In this document: positions 10,070 to 18,885 of the stretch, one piece after another
How the letters are laid out: each line of letters begins with the position of its first letter
Position numbering within the stretch: position 1 is the first letter of the stretch
Source of the DNA: Spirogloea muscicola
Taxonomy: Eukaryota; Streptophyta; Zygnematophyceae; Spirogloeales; Spirogloeaceae
DNA length: 37,795 nucleotides
Assembly (NCBI GenBank): GCA_009602725.1
Contig: WELB01000126.1
Span: 280,095 to 317,889, forward strand
Reading direction: 5' to 3'
Program-made: the position numbers and the translations under genes
Notes under the pieces: generated by a model
What the model saw: only the letters and a program-made list of their open reading frames with translations
The model's database searches: none
What the model was told of the DNA's origin: nothing

Positions 10070-10777
10070 CCCTGTCTGCTTGGCGTGCTGCAGCGTGAGT
10101 GTGGGGAGCGGTCGACGGACCCGGCGGAGCTGGCGGCACATATCCTCCGCTGCGCCACTAGCGGCGAGCGTACAGCTGCTCACCACCTCCTCCGCGACGC
10201 AATGTTCGGCATCTTCCAGGAGGCCGGATACACAGTTGCGATGGAGAATACGTCTGTCATGCCAATCCTCCAGAGGGCCGACGGACTCCACACACGCCGC
10301 GTCGACCTGGTGGCGTCCACGCCGGGCGGCGGCGGGCGCATCATTGCTGATGTGGTCACCAATGATGTGGTCGACCGCTCCAACCCGGGGCTTTCTGCCT
10401 CGCGGGCTGGCCACGCTGCGGCGAAGGCCGCTCGCAGCAAGGCGGCCAAACACGCCGACCACCCGGCTGCCGATGAGTTCGTCCCCCTGGCTGTGGACGT
10501 GCACGGGGCTCTCGGGTCCCACTGGCTCGACCTGCTGGCCAGGCTTGCACGGCGCGCTGTGTCCCGCAGGCGCGGTGATCCGGCTGACTTCAACGCCGCT
10601 GGCTCGTGGGCTAAGATATGTCGTATGCGATTGTCCGTCTCCCTTCAGCGGTCCATGGCCCACGCCTTGCATCTGCGTGCTGGCCGTGCTCTCGCTGCGG
10701 CCTCCGGCTTTCGTCAGGGGGATAGTTTTCCGGCAGCTAGTCTGTCGAATTTGAGGCTCCTCACTCGCAATTACTGA
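10070..10777 (+). CDS. LINE family 1 C-terminal region: Cys/His motif plus restriction-like endonuclease
   Basis: About 235 codons are open to the stop after LSNLRLLTRNY. In order: CLLGVLQ, a Cys/His motif (ECG...DPAELAAHILRC) followed by GERTAAHHLLRD; then an endonuclease-like core, RRVDLVASTPGGGG and RIIADVVTND; then a basic Ala-rich helix and VDVHGALGSHWLDLL; and a C-terminal tail rich in Arg and Ala. The R-x-D-x(n)-I-x-D-V spacing after a Cys/His knuckle resembles the restriction-like endonuclease at the C-terminus of R2/CRE-type and RandI/Dualen-type non-LTR retrotransposons, where it nicks the target DNA. The reverse transcriptase that should precede it is absent, so this is a 5'-truncated copy joined directly to an inverted LINE tail. 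The open frame suggests a fairly recent insertion. Confidence 0.65.
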   Translation, partial: PCLLGVLQRECGERSTDPAELAAHILRCATSGERTAAHHLLRDAMFGIFQEAGYTVAMENTSVMPILQRADGLHTRRVDLVASTPGGGGRIIADVVTNDVVDRSNPGLSASRAGHAAAKAARSKAAKHADHPAADEFVPLAVDVHGALGSHWLDLLARLARRAVSRRRGDPADFNAAGSWAKICRMRLSVSLQRSMAHALHLRAGRALAAASGFRQGDSFPAASLSNLRLLTRNY

Positions 10778-10930
10778 GTGGTCCATCCTCCCCCGTTCTG
10801 CCATAGCCTCTTCAGGCCCCGCAGTCGCTGCTTAGCTCGTAGTTTGGCCCCTTCGAACCTCGTCAATCCTTTTCGGGCTGGCTTCTCACAGCCCTTTGCC
10901 CCCATTGGGAGGGGAGCCACTTCTTCCTGG
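10778..10930 (+). repeat. LINE family 1 3' UTR with hairpin
   Basis: This directly follows the stop codon of the LINE ORF. It carries the CTTCAGGCCCCGCAGTCGCT tract, GTTTGGCCCCTTCGAACCT, the hairpin (10875-10894) and the CCCCCATTGGGAGGGGAGCC block. It is the reference copy that ties the solo hairpin modules elsewhere to LINE 3' ends. Confidence 0.75.
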
Positions 10931-11300
10931 ACAGAGCCAGAGGCAGCAGCGAGGTGCTCTGCCGGCACTCTCTGCTGGACGCGGTGAAACCCTAGCGCTA
11001 CCTGGTAGGCCAGGTGCGGCCGATGGCTACGCTGGTTGGCTAATCTGGATTGCCGGCCCTGGGACCGTTCCCGACCCTGGGGCCCCACTTGACCGTAGAT
11101 GGTGAATTCCAGTCGTCTGTTACATGATCGCCCCGCCACCGCTTCGAAAACGCCCACCTTGACGGTCTTGTGGTGCTTGCAGATGGGCTTCCCTTGTTGC
11201 GCCTTGAACGGTCTTCGGCCGGTTGGCGTCGGGCGTGGGCCTGGGCCCTCGTAGTCGCTCCGTTGTTGATGTCGTCCGCATTTGATGAGCGGTCGATGTT
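10931..11300. other. Unassigned, between LINE 3' UTR and inverted repeat
   Basis: GC-rich. Long minus-strand frames cross it but also cross the LINE UTR, and they show no protein resemblance. I see no gene here. Confidence 0.3.
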
Positions 11301-11456
11301 GTTGTAATGAACGAGCCGTTTGGTCAAGCCACATGGCTATGTTGGCATTACAGAACCGGCTATTTGGGACAAGTGGGCCCGCCAGGTGGTGGCGGGCTGG
11401 CTTGCCGGGCAAGTGGTCCGCCCAGAGGCGGGCCCCGCCCGTCCAGGATAATCCCT
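11301..11456 (+). repeat. Left arm of an inverted repeat of about 155 bp flanking the gypsy remnant
   Basis: This aligns in reverse complement with about 15857-16012. Shared tracts include CAAGTGGGCCCG, GGCGGGCTGGCTTGCCGGGC, AAGTGGTCCGCCCAGAGGCG and CCCCGCCCGTCCAG, with several small differences. The right arm starts exactly where the gypsy reverse transcriptase is cut off. Opposed orientation excludes a normal LTR pair; it could be the ends of a DNA element or two solo repeats. Confidence 0.7.
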
Positions 11457-12331
11457 CCCGCCATGATCCGCCCGTTCAAGGGAGGACCTTTGGCCCGCCG
11501 CAAAGCGCCCGCCATGGGGCGACCCGCTCCCACTCCTGGAGGGGGGTAGGCACGGGGAAGCACGAAGAGCCTTGGGGCTGAGGCTCGAGAGGAGTCCGAA
11601 CCGGTGAAGCCCAAGAGCAGCCTTGCCGCTGCTCGCCGCCGCAGCCGCCGCCGCACTCTGCTGCGGGGCCTGCTGCGCCGGCCTGCGCCCAGGAGGTGGA
11701 GTCGCGGCCGGACGGCGGCGGCACGGGGCCTGTCTTCCGCTGCGCCGATGCGCTACTGCTTTACCTGTGTAGTGGGTTGGTCCCTAAACCCCTACAGCCG
11801 AACTCAACAAGGACTGCTCACCCTGACTGCATGTGTAGGGCGAGGTTCCTTATAATTTGGTATCCGAGGCGATCTTGCATCCATCGCGCTTGTGGCTTAT
11901 TGTGCTCGCCGCTGATAATGCAAGGATCGCCCTGATGTGCTGGCCTGACCTTTTTCTGTCAAGGATAAAGTACTTGCCAGACGTTGGTCCGGGAGGCTGC
12001 TCAGCGGAAGCGCCGGGCGTGGAGTCATCGTTGCGCAGTGAGCCAGCAACGACCAACGCCAGATTGACCGACTGATCCTTGAGGACCACTTGCTGCGTTC
12101 GCTTCTTTTGAGGTGTGGCTTGAGCCTGCAGCCTTTGTGTGGTAAGGGTAGTCTTGTGGCCAGCATCGATCGAGTGCATCGGTCCTGGTCAAATCTGCGG
12201 CTGTCTGGCTGCCTGCTGATTGAGGTGTGGAGTTGCGCGCTGCCTTGCTTGCTCGCTCGCTGGTGCACCAGTCTTGCGATGTCCTGTATGGCAGCATGGA
12301 GTGTGTGATTTGCTGACTGTCGGAGCCTGAA
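11457..12331 (+). mobile_element. Probable 5' LTR/leader of the Ty3/gypsy element
   Basis: Non-coding sequence precedes gag. At about 11858 is TGGTATCCGAGGCGATC, which starts like the common plant retroelement primer-binding site complementary to initiator tRNA-Met (TGGTATC-x-GAG). If so, the 5' LTR ends just before it and 11875-12331 is the leader. No 3' LTR is present to compare, so the LTR limits cannot be drawn. Confidence 0.35.
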
Positions 12332-13171
12332 TTGATCACTCAGTGTCCTTCAGACAGCATGGTATCGCACACCTCCAGTGCGCGGCCGAGCCCTCCTCAA
12401 GAGGCAGAGCGGTCGGCTGCTGAGGCAGCGGCTGCTCCAGGGCCAGCTGCTGCGGCAGTGGCTGTTGCGGAGCACGCCCAAGATGGGCACGCCCACAAGG
12501 GGCACGCCCAAGCGGGGCACGCCCATGAGGGGCACGCCCACGAGGGGCACGCCCAAGCGGGGCACGCCCAAGCGGGGCACGCCCAAGAGGGGCACACCCA
12601 AGAGGGGCACGTCGAGCTGGGAGCCAGAGGCCAGGAGGGCTTGTCGGCTGGGGACCTGCAACGCGTTGCACTCCTCACGCAGGATCTGGCAGCAGCCCAG
12701 CCTACGACAGACCCAGCTCAACACCGGCTTTTTGCGAGGATCTACGCGGAGCAGCGCGCCCTCCTCGTCCGGCAGCGCGCCGAAGAGCTGCATATGCAAG
12801 AGGTGGATGCCTCGTTGCATCTGATGCGCATGAGCAGCGGCAACCCTGAGCATGGACTTGCCAGGGCCCATGCACCAGACACTTCTCCGGTCACGACGAT
12901 CGGGGAGGGTTGCAGCCATGGCTCGATGAGATGGATGAATGGTTCGCGTGTGTTCGGACGCGGGGGCACGCGTGCGCCTCGCTGCTACCTATCTCACAGG
13001 GGAGCCCTGGGAGTGGTGGAACACTTTGAAGAAGGGCTCAACGCCCGAGGAGTACAATGCTGGGACCTTTTTTGCAGCTCGCTCACGTCCGCCTATGGCG
13101 ACCTACACGCGGAGCTGCCCGCCCGTGATGAGCTGGACGCCCTCCGCATGAAGGGCGAGGGAAGCGAGTAG
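12332..13171 (+). pseudogene. Ty3/gypsy gag, first (plus) copy, truncated
   Basis: A 279-codon frame; the ATG at 12359 (MVSHTSS...) is the likelier start. After an Ala-rich N-terminus comes a run of GHA-repeats, then a helical stretch (GLSAGDLQRVALLTQDL, RALLVRQRAEELHMQEVDAS). The capsid-like part (RLAATYLTGEPWEWWNTLKK, TPEEY) is spread over another frame because of indels near 12955 and 13070. It stops at KGEGSE where the sequence turns into an inverted copy of itself. The capsid would package element RNA into virus-like particles. Confidence 0.7.
12469..12612 (+). repeat. 15-bp tandem repeat in gag (about nine units)
   Basis: The unit is GCACGCCCAAGCGGG with small variants, encoding G-H-A-Q/H-x repeats. 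The block is in frame with gag. It reappears in inverse orientation, with about six units, at 13837-13935. Confidence 0.9.
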
Positions 13172-13935
13172 ACAGTCCAGCCTTGAAATGCTGGCATTGG
13201 TCAATAGGCTTCATTGGCTCGCTGCGTAGCTTGGACAGCAGCAGACGGAATCGCCGCACATAGGGCTCAAAGCCCTCGCTTCCCTCGCCCCTCATGCGGA
13301 GAGCATCCAGCTCATCGCGGGCGCGCAGTTCTGCGTGTGGGTCACCATACGCTACGTAAGCGAGCTGCAGAAGAAGTCCCAGCCACCGTACTCCTCGGGC
13401 GTAGAGCCCTTCTTCAAGGTGTTCCACCACTGCCGGGGCTCCCCTGAGAGGTAGGTAGCAGCGAGGCGCACGCGTGCCCCTGCGTCCATATTGGAGCACA
13501 CGAACCATTCATCCATCTCATCGAGCCATGGCTGCAACCCTCCCCGATCGTCGTGACCGGAGAAGTGTCTGGGTGCATGGGCCCAGGCAAGTCCATGCTC
13601 AGGGTTGCCGCTGCTCTTGCACATCAGATACAACGAGGCATCCACCTCTTGCATATGCCGCTCTTCGGCGTGCTGTTGGACGAGGAGGGCGCGCTGCTCC
13701 GCGCAGATCCTCGCAAAAAGCCGGTGTTGAGCTGGGTCTGTCGTAGGCTGGGCTGCTGCCAGATCCTGCGTGAGGAGTGCAACGCGTTGCAGGTCCCCAG
13801 CCGACAAGCCCTCCTGGCCTCCGGCTCCCAGCTCGACGTGCCCCTCTTGGGCGTGCCCCTCTTGGGCGTGCCCCGCTTGGCGTGCCCCTCGTGGGCGTGC
13901 CCCTCATGGGCGTGCCCCTCTTGGGCGTGCTCTTT
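13172..13935 (-). pseudogene. Inverted second copy of gypsy gag
   Basis: Minus-strand reading from 13807 gives MSAGDLQRVALLTQDL, the VDASLYLM helix, an intact capsid-like stretch (GARVRLAATYLSGEPRQWWN, TLKKGSTPEEY), then with a frameshift ELDALRMRGEGSEGFEPYV and SEPMKPIDQCQHFKAGL. It is a reverse-complement copy of the flanking gag and extends about 105 bases beyond what the first copy keeps. With the first copy it forms a near-palindrome with arms of about 660-700 bp. Both ends lie inside gag, so it arose within an element. Confidence 0.8.
13837..13935 (-). repeat. Inverted GHA-repeat block (about six 15-bp units)
   Basis: Units of GGGCGTGCCCCTCTT, the reverse complement of the block at 12469-12612. 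One unit is a base short (GCTTGGCGTGCC), which breaks the frame. It ends at GGCGTGCTC, where the plus-strand gag resumes. Confidence 0.85.
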
Positions 13936-15140
13936 GCAGCTCGCTCACGTCCGCCTATGGCGACCCACACGCAGAGCTGCGCGCCCGTGATGAGCTGGAC
14001 GCGCCCTCCAAAATGAAGGGCGAGGGAAGCGAGGGCTTTGAGCCCTACGTGCGGCGCTTCCGTCTGCTGCTGTCCAAGCTACGCAGCGAGCCCATGAATT
14101 CTATTGACCAATGCCAGCGTTTCAAGGCTGGACTGCCTACTCGCTTCGGCAATTGGGTCGCGGTGGACTCTGCGACGGTGCAACCTGTCACGGACTTCAC
14201 CAAGATGGTGGAGCACGCCCGCAAGGTGCTTAGCACGCCGGACATTGCCTGTCCGGGCAAGCGTCCCGTGCTGGAAGCAGGCGGCTCCGATGCAGAGCGA
14301 GAAAAGAAGCGCTTCAACCCAAGGCAAGGCTTGAACGCTCGTCCTGAAGGCGGCTTTCCCAAGCCGCGGGTGGAAGGCGCTGGCTGCTTCAAGTGCGGTA
14401 ACAAGAGCCACCAGCTCAGGGACTGCCGGGCGGCAGGTCCCTCTTCCTCACGGCCACGTCCACAGCGCCCTATGGGCCGGGACCAGGGCAATTTCAGGGG
14501 CAAGCGTGAGTGCTTGACCCTTGCCTCTGCAAGCCATCTCATTCAGCCAGAAGCACTTGAGCTGTTTGATCTTGCTGGCATTGCTTGCCAGTCAACCAAC
14601 ATACAGCTTGTGCGCTCTATTTCTGCTTTATTGCAAGGTCTGGAGGCCGGAGGGCCTCTATTTGTGTGGGTTGCCCACAACCACTTGCAAGTGGCTGCAG
14701 ATGTCTATCTGAGCTGGCCTGAGTGCCGTCGGCCTGAAAAAATGCTGTTCTTCATTGTGCCACAGAAGCGCGGCGTGATTGATCGAGCTCCGCTGGGGAT
14801 GACGCTGTTGTGCTCGCACGAGGCGGGACACAGGCTCCTTAGGCGTAGTGTCGATGCCACTCAGCTTAGGCCTTACCCGACAGCGGTCAGGGTCTATGTT
14901 GCTCGCACCCCATTCCTTGGCGGTGTCCATGGGGGACGCACTACGCTTTTTGAGGGGCTGGTTGCTGCGGCACCAGTTAGGATCCTCATAGACTCAGGGG
15001 CCTCAGTGTCCTTTGTCAATACGAATCTGGTGTGCGCCACTGGCTTGCATTTGCAAGCAGATGGACTGCCAAGAGTGACATTGGCCGATGGCCACCCAAC
15101 CGATGTGTTGGGCCTGTGCAAGGTTCCCATTCGCATCTAG
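13936..15140 (+). pseudogene. Ty3/gypsy gag-protease segment, third (plus) gag copy
   Basis: The frame covering 13770-15140 is genuine gag from about 13936: LCSSLTSAYGDPHAEL, ARDELDA, GFEPYVRRFRLLLSKLRSEP, then the zinc knuckle CFKCGNKSHQLRDC (14385-14426). An aspartic protease follows, with active site LIDSGASVSFVN (Asp codon at 14991-14993) and a second core DGLPRVTLADGHPTDVLG. An in-frame TAG stands at 15138-15140, but the same frame continues with conserved ILGDDWHC, as in Ty3/gypsy proteases, so the stop is a mutation or a readthrough site. Everything before 13936 in this frame is an inverted, antisense read. Confidence 0.8.
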
Positions 15141-15858
15141 CAATACAAAGCCGAGGTGCCTCGTAATGCCATTGCGTTGACTATCGCCTTTGATGTGATA
15201 TTGGGAGATGACTGGCATTGTGCCACATCAGCATGCCTTGATTTTGAACGCCAAACTTGCACTGTACAACGTGGCGCACGGCGCTTTGTCCTTTGCAAAC
15301 AGCTTCCCTGTGCACCGCTGCGGCAGGGGCTTCCTTTCTGCTGTCTGCCATGCAGATGGAGCGATTGATTCACAAGAACACTGTTCAAATGGCATTCTTG
15401 TGATGGTGGCGTTGAATGATGAGTCTAAGCCTGACTTGTGTGTGAATGCTGCGGATTCACATGGCGGGGTTCTTGATAAGCTGCTGCAAGAGTTTGCGGA
15501 TGTGTTTCCCAACTCTCTTCCGGACGGTCTACCTCCTCACCGAGGTGTGGCTCATACAATGCCAGGCGCTCACCCGCCTTACCGTCCCATGTACCGCCTG
15601 AGCCCTCCCGAATTTCGGGAAATGCAATCCAAGGTCGAGGACCTATTGGCGAAAGGCTACATAGAGCCATCTCAGTCACCATACGGAGCACCCATCCTCT
15701 TTGTCAAAAAGAAGGATGGCACTCTACGGATGTGCATTGATTATCGGGCTTTGAGTAAGCTTACTATCAAGAACCGATACCCATTGCCTCGGATTGACGA
15801 TCTGTTCCATTGGCTTGCAGGGGCTACTGTGTTTAGCTCCCCGGACCTGGCGAGGGGC
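15141..15858 (+). pseudogene. Ty3/gypsy pol: end of protease and truncated reverse transcriptase
   Basis: The protease frame runs to a stop at about 15368. From about 15340 the +1 frame (15208-15924) carries the approach to reverse transcriptase: [74 protein letters not shown] and [10 protein letters not shown]. These are the first Ty3/gypsy RT blocks. The YxDD box, thumb, RNase H and integrase are all missing. Coding similarity ends at about 15858 at the right arm of the inverted repeat, and the frame runs on into non-element sequence. Confidence 0.85.
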
Positions 15859-16012
15859 TATTCTGGACGGGCGGGGCTCGCCTCTGGGCGGACCACTTGC
15901 CCGGCAAGCCAGCCCGCCACCTGACGGGCCCACTTATCCCAAATTGCCGGTCATGTAATGCCAACAGAGCCACGTGGCTTACGCAAACGGCTGGTTCATT
16001 ACAGTAGTTGTT
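15857..16012 (-). repeat. Right arm of the inverted repeat of about 155 bp
   Basis: Reverse complement of 11301-11456 with scattered differences. Its inner edge coincides with the break in the gypsy reverse transcriptase, which suggests that the element carrying this repeat, or a rearrangement at it, cut the gypsy copy. Confidence 0.7.
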
Positions 16013-16205
16013 GTCGTCATTACGCTTCTTGGGCTCCTGAACTCGCTCTGCCCCGTGGGCGCGGGGAGACGGCCCATCTAGGCGAAGCGCGGCTTGCTCT
16101 TCGGCAGCAAGGCCCCAGGCATGGCATTGCGCGGAGGAGCTCCGCAGGACCGCGGCCGCCATGGCCACCATGGCCAGCTCAAGCGGCTGGTCAACAGGAG
16201 CCGGC
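16013..16205. other. Unassigned spacer
   Basis: GC-rich, with no ORF resembling a protein and no repeat that I could match elsewhere in the window. Confidence 0.3.
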
Positions 16206-16490
16206 TTACTTGAGCCTCTGGCTCTGGTCAGGGGACCCGCTTCCAGAAACCCAGTCTCTCCGACCTGAGGCTGCTTAGCAGAGGTTACTGAGTGCTTCGT
16301 AGCTGCTTCGTTTCTTTTCTGTGCTTAGAAGGCTCCTCTTTCTTTGGCTTTGGACATTGTCCATTCTTTTTTGGGCTGGCTTTGCCAGCCCCTCTTCTCT
16401 ATGGGCGCGCACTTCTCTCTTTGTTCATTCTTTTCTGGGCTGGCTTTTTCCAGCCCCTATCCTCAATGGGCGAGCCCCTTTTCCTTAAAA
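16206..16490 (+). repeat. LINE tail plus 3' UTR with two hairpins
   Basis: The tail reads SGQGTRFQKPSLSDLRLLSR, then GY and a stop (16217-16289). The 3' UTR has two hairpin modules, at 16373-16391 and 16437-16456, each followed by the ATGGGCG block (CTATGGGCGCGC and CCTCAATGGGCGAGCCCC). Confidence 0.75.
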
Positions 16491-16689
16491 GCTTACGGCC
16501 GGGTCACACCGGGTCGGTCGGCCGCGCTGAAGGGTACGTGCCTCGCGTTGTATGGGATGACCGGCGTTAACACTGACGCGGGCCCGGTCGTGGTCGCACG
16601 CCACGAAGGCGCCACATCGGACGCTGACCAGGACGCCTTTCGGGCGCGTGAAAGATCATCCACCTCGCCCACACCACAGACCAGCGTGC

Positions 16690-16860
16690 CCAGGCACGCT
16701 TCTCGGCGTTGGTTGAACAAGCGGCCTCCGACCAAGCGCTTGCTTTGCATCGCCGCGCTGGTCGTGCCCTTGCAGCAGCCTCTGGCTTGCGCAGCGGGGT
16801 TGCTCTTCCTCCCCTCAGCTCATCTGACTTCCTACTGCTGACACGGGGTTACTAAGAGCG
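16690..16860 (+). pseudogene. LINE C-terminal tail, divergent copy
   Basis: One frame reads RFSALVEQAASDQALALHRR, AGRALAAASGLRSGVALPPL and SSSDFLLLTRGY, then a stop at about 16854. It is clearly homologous to the ends of families 1 and 2 but distinct. About 200 bases upstream (16491-16689) are probably more of the same, but I cannot anchor them. Confidence 0.65.
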
Positions 16861-16869
16861 CCCTGGCTG

Positions 16870-17924
16870 TCTAGCCTGTGGCTCCGTCATGAACACCTGT
16901 ATGCATCTGGCTGGCTTTCACAGCCGCTCTTTTAATATCAGCAGCCGCTTTCTCTTTGACCAGGTGGTGGAGCTTCTCCCCCCGGCTGACCTGCGAGGGC
17001 GCGCCCGGCTGCTCTCAGCCTCCTCCCCTGGGGCGGCGGCGTGGCTATCGGCGCTTCCACTCCACGCGGCGCTCACAATGCCTGACGAGGTCTTCCGGAC
17101 GGCGGTCCACCGGCTCTTGGGCCTCCTTCCCCCCTGCCTCGTGGGCGTCCCTCAATGCGAGTGCGGTGCCCGACACGATGATCCTGCGGAGCTGGCCGCC
17201 CACATGCTCCGTTGCGCCCACGGGGGGGAGCGGACCGCTTCCCATGACCTCCTGCGCGACGGTATGCAGGGGGTGTTTTCGGAGGCGGGCTTCAAGGTTT
17301 TGCGGTAGTGAACTCCTCAATCATGCCCATTCAGCTGGGCGCGGGACGGCCAGCCCCATACGCGACGCGCTGACCTGGTCGCCATCCCTCCCGGCGGCGG
17401 TCCACGCATCATCGCTGATGTGGTGACAACAGACTGCATCGATTCCGCCAACCCCACCAGATCGGCGTCGTTTGCAGGGCACGCGGTCGGCCAGGCGGCC
17501 CCGCGGCAAGGAGCGAAAATACGCTGATCACTTGGTGGGGGATGAATTCGCGGCCCTGGCGATGGATGTACACGGGGCTTTCGGCAGCCGCTGGCTGGAT
17601 CTCATTCAGCGGCTTGCTCGCCAGGCCATTGACCGGCGGCCGGGTCTGCCAGGGGCGATGCCGGGCTTCAACGCCGCCGGGTCGCTCGCACAAGTCTTCC
17701 GCATGCGCCTGGCCGTATCGCTTCAACGCTCCCTTGCCCACGCCGTCCATACGCGCGCAGGCCGTGCTATGGCCGCCGCCTCTGGGTCTCGGCGGAGTGC
17801 CTCTTTCCCTGCAGCGAGCTACTCAGACCTGATGTTGCTCACTCGTGGGTACTGAGCTTTCCTCTGCATCGTTTCTGTGTTCTGCAGTATGTTGTAGTGT
17901 AGTCCTTTCTCCGGCTCTTCGAAA
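16870..17924 (+). pseudogene. LINE family 2 copy: linker, Cys/His motif and endonuclease, frameshifted
   Basis: 16889-17308 encodes VVELLPPADLRGRARLLSAS, AAWLSALPLHAALTMPDEVF, HRLLGLLPP, then the Cys/His motif (CECGARHDDPAELAAHMLRC) and GERTASHDLLRD. Compared with the copy at 28797-29440 there is a TT insertion near 17298, an extra G near 17345 and an extra C near 17500, so the endonuclease part is spread over three frames. From 17472 the frame reads KYADHLVGDEFAALAMDVHG and continues to SYSDLMLLTRGY and stop at 17855. The upstream section matches the linker found between reverse transcriptase and the Cys/His motif in many non-LTR elements. The start of the family UTR follows the stop. Confidence 0.75.
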
Positions 17925-18360
17925 GAGAAGAGCGCGCCCCATAGAAAAGAGGGGCTGGCAAAACCAGCCCATAAAAGAATGGACAATGTCCAAAGCCAAA
18001 GCAAGGAGAGTCGAAGAGAAGAGCGCGCCCCATAGAAAAGAGGGGCTGGCAAAGCCAGCCCATAAAAGAATGGACAATGTCCAAAGCCAAAGCAAGGAGA
18101 AGTGGCTCTCCCAATGGGGGCAAGGGCTGTGAGAAGCCAGCCCGAAAAGAATCGACAAGGTTCGAAGGGGCCAAACTACGAGCTAAGCAGCGAAGAAAGA
18201 GGAGCCGGAAGAAGGACTACACTACAAAACACTGCAGAACACAGAGACGATGCAGAGGGAAGCTCAGTACCCACGAGTGAGCAACATCAGGTCTGAGTAG
18301 CGCGCTGCAGGGAAAGAGGCGCACCGCCGAGACCCAGAGGCGGCGGCTGGCGTCAAAGGG
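17925..18360 (-). mobile_element. LINE 3' end, minus orientation, with three hairpins in its UTR
   Basis: The minus strand reads AASGSRRCASFPAARYSDLM, LLTRGY, stop (tail at about 18264-18350). The 3' UTR then holds three hairpins: 18124-18143 (family 1 type), 18043-18061 and 17952-17970. The last two sit in a 91-bp direct repeat that also contains GGACATTGTCC and GGGGCGCGCTC. It meets the preceding plus-strand LINE 3' end tail to tail. Confidence 0.75.
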
Positions 18361-18885
18361 AGAAACGCGCGCGTTTGCCAGCCTGGCGGCCGGAAGCGGG
18401 ACCACCTCCCGAGGTGGTCTAGGTTCCGACCACCACCCCCCTTCCACCCCGGCCCCCGCTCGAAATGGAACAGCTGGCACCACTCCTCCAATTACACGGA
18501 AATCCTCAATTCGCATGCGCACGTGCAGGCGGCCTCGGCTTCGTAGCATCGACACCCCTTGACCCGGCGGTCAAAACGGCCGGGTTTGGCCCGTCGACCC
18601 GGTGAAACCCGGCCCTTAGCTGCCGGGGTGCCTTAGCTGTCGGGGGACGGCCGGGCAGGTGGCGAGGAGTTGTCGGGATCCAGAGAGAGGGCCAGCGCAG
18701 CTACCGCCAGGGGGGGGAGAGAGGAGGGGGGGTGCCAAACCCCCCTCCCCGCCCGCCGTCAGCCGCCCTCCCAGGCGCCTCGCTTTCCTCCCTCCTCCCT
18801 CACTCTTCCCTCCCCCTGCCAGCCCTGCCGGCTGGCCGGCCAGAGACAGACAGCGCCGCGCCGCCCGAGGCCCCCCGCCGCCGCC
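18361..18885. promoter_or_regulatory. Upstream region of the GFAT gene
   Basis: GC-rich, with pyrimidine-rich tracts (CCTCCCTCCTCC type, about 18785-18830) shortly before the upstream ORF. The part before about 18600 is probably repeat-derived. No TATA box is obvious. The transcription start cannot be placed. Confidence 0.35.

Noticed and set aside
9875-10777. A LINE inverted at its 5' end by twin priming
   Set aside because: The inverted upstream piece is a 3' end (tail plus UTR) of another subfamily, so two insertions explain it better.
10007-10804. A 265-codon minus-strand frame opposite the LINE copy
   Set aside because: It is antisense to the conserved LINE endonuclease; only its last 20 or so codons match a genuine minus-strand LINE tail. 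The length comes from GC-rich codon bias.
10771-11412. A 213-codon minus-strand frame
   Set aside because: It crosses the LINE 3' UTR and the inverted repeat and shows no protein motif.
12469-12612. CRISPR-like array
   Set aside because: The units are contiguous 15-bp repeats with no unique spacers and lie in frame in gag.
12350-12919. A long minus-strand frame with GVPLLGVP-type repeats
   Set aside because: It is the antisense reading of the 15-bp gag repeat.
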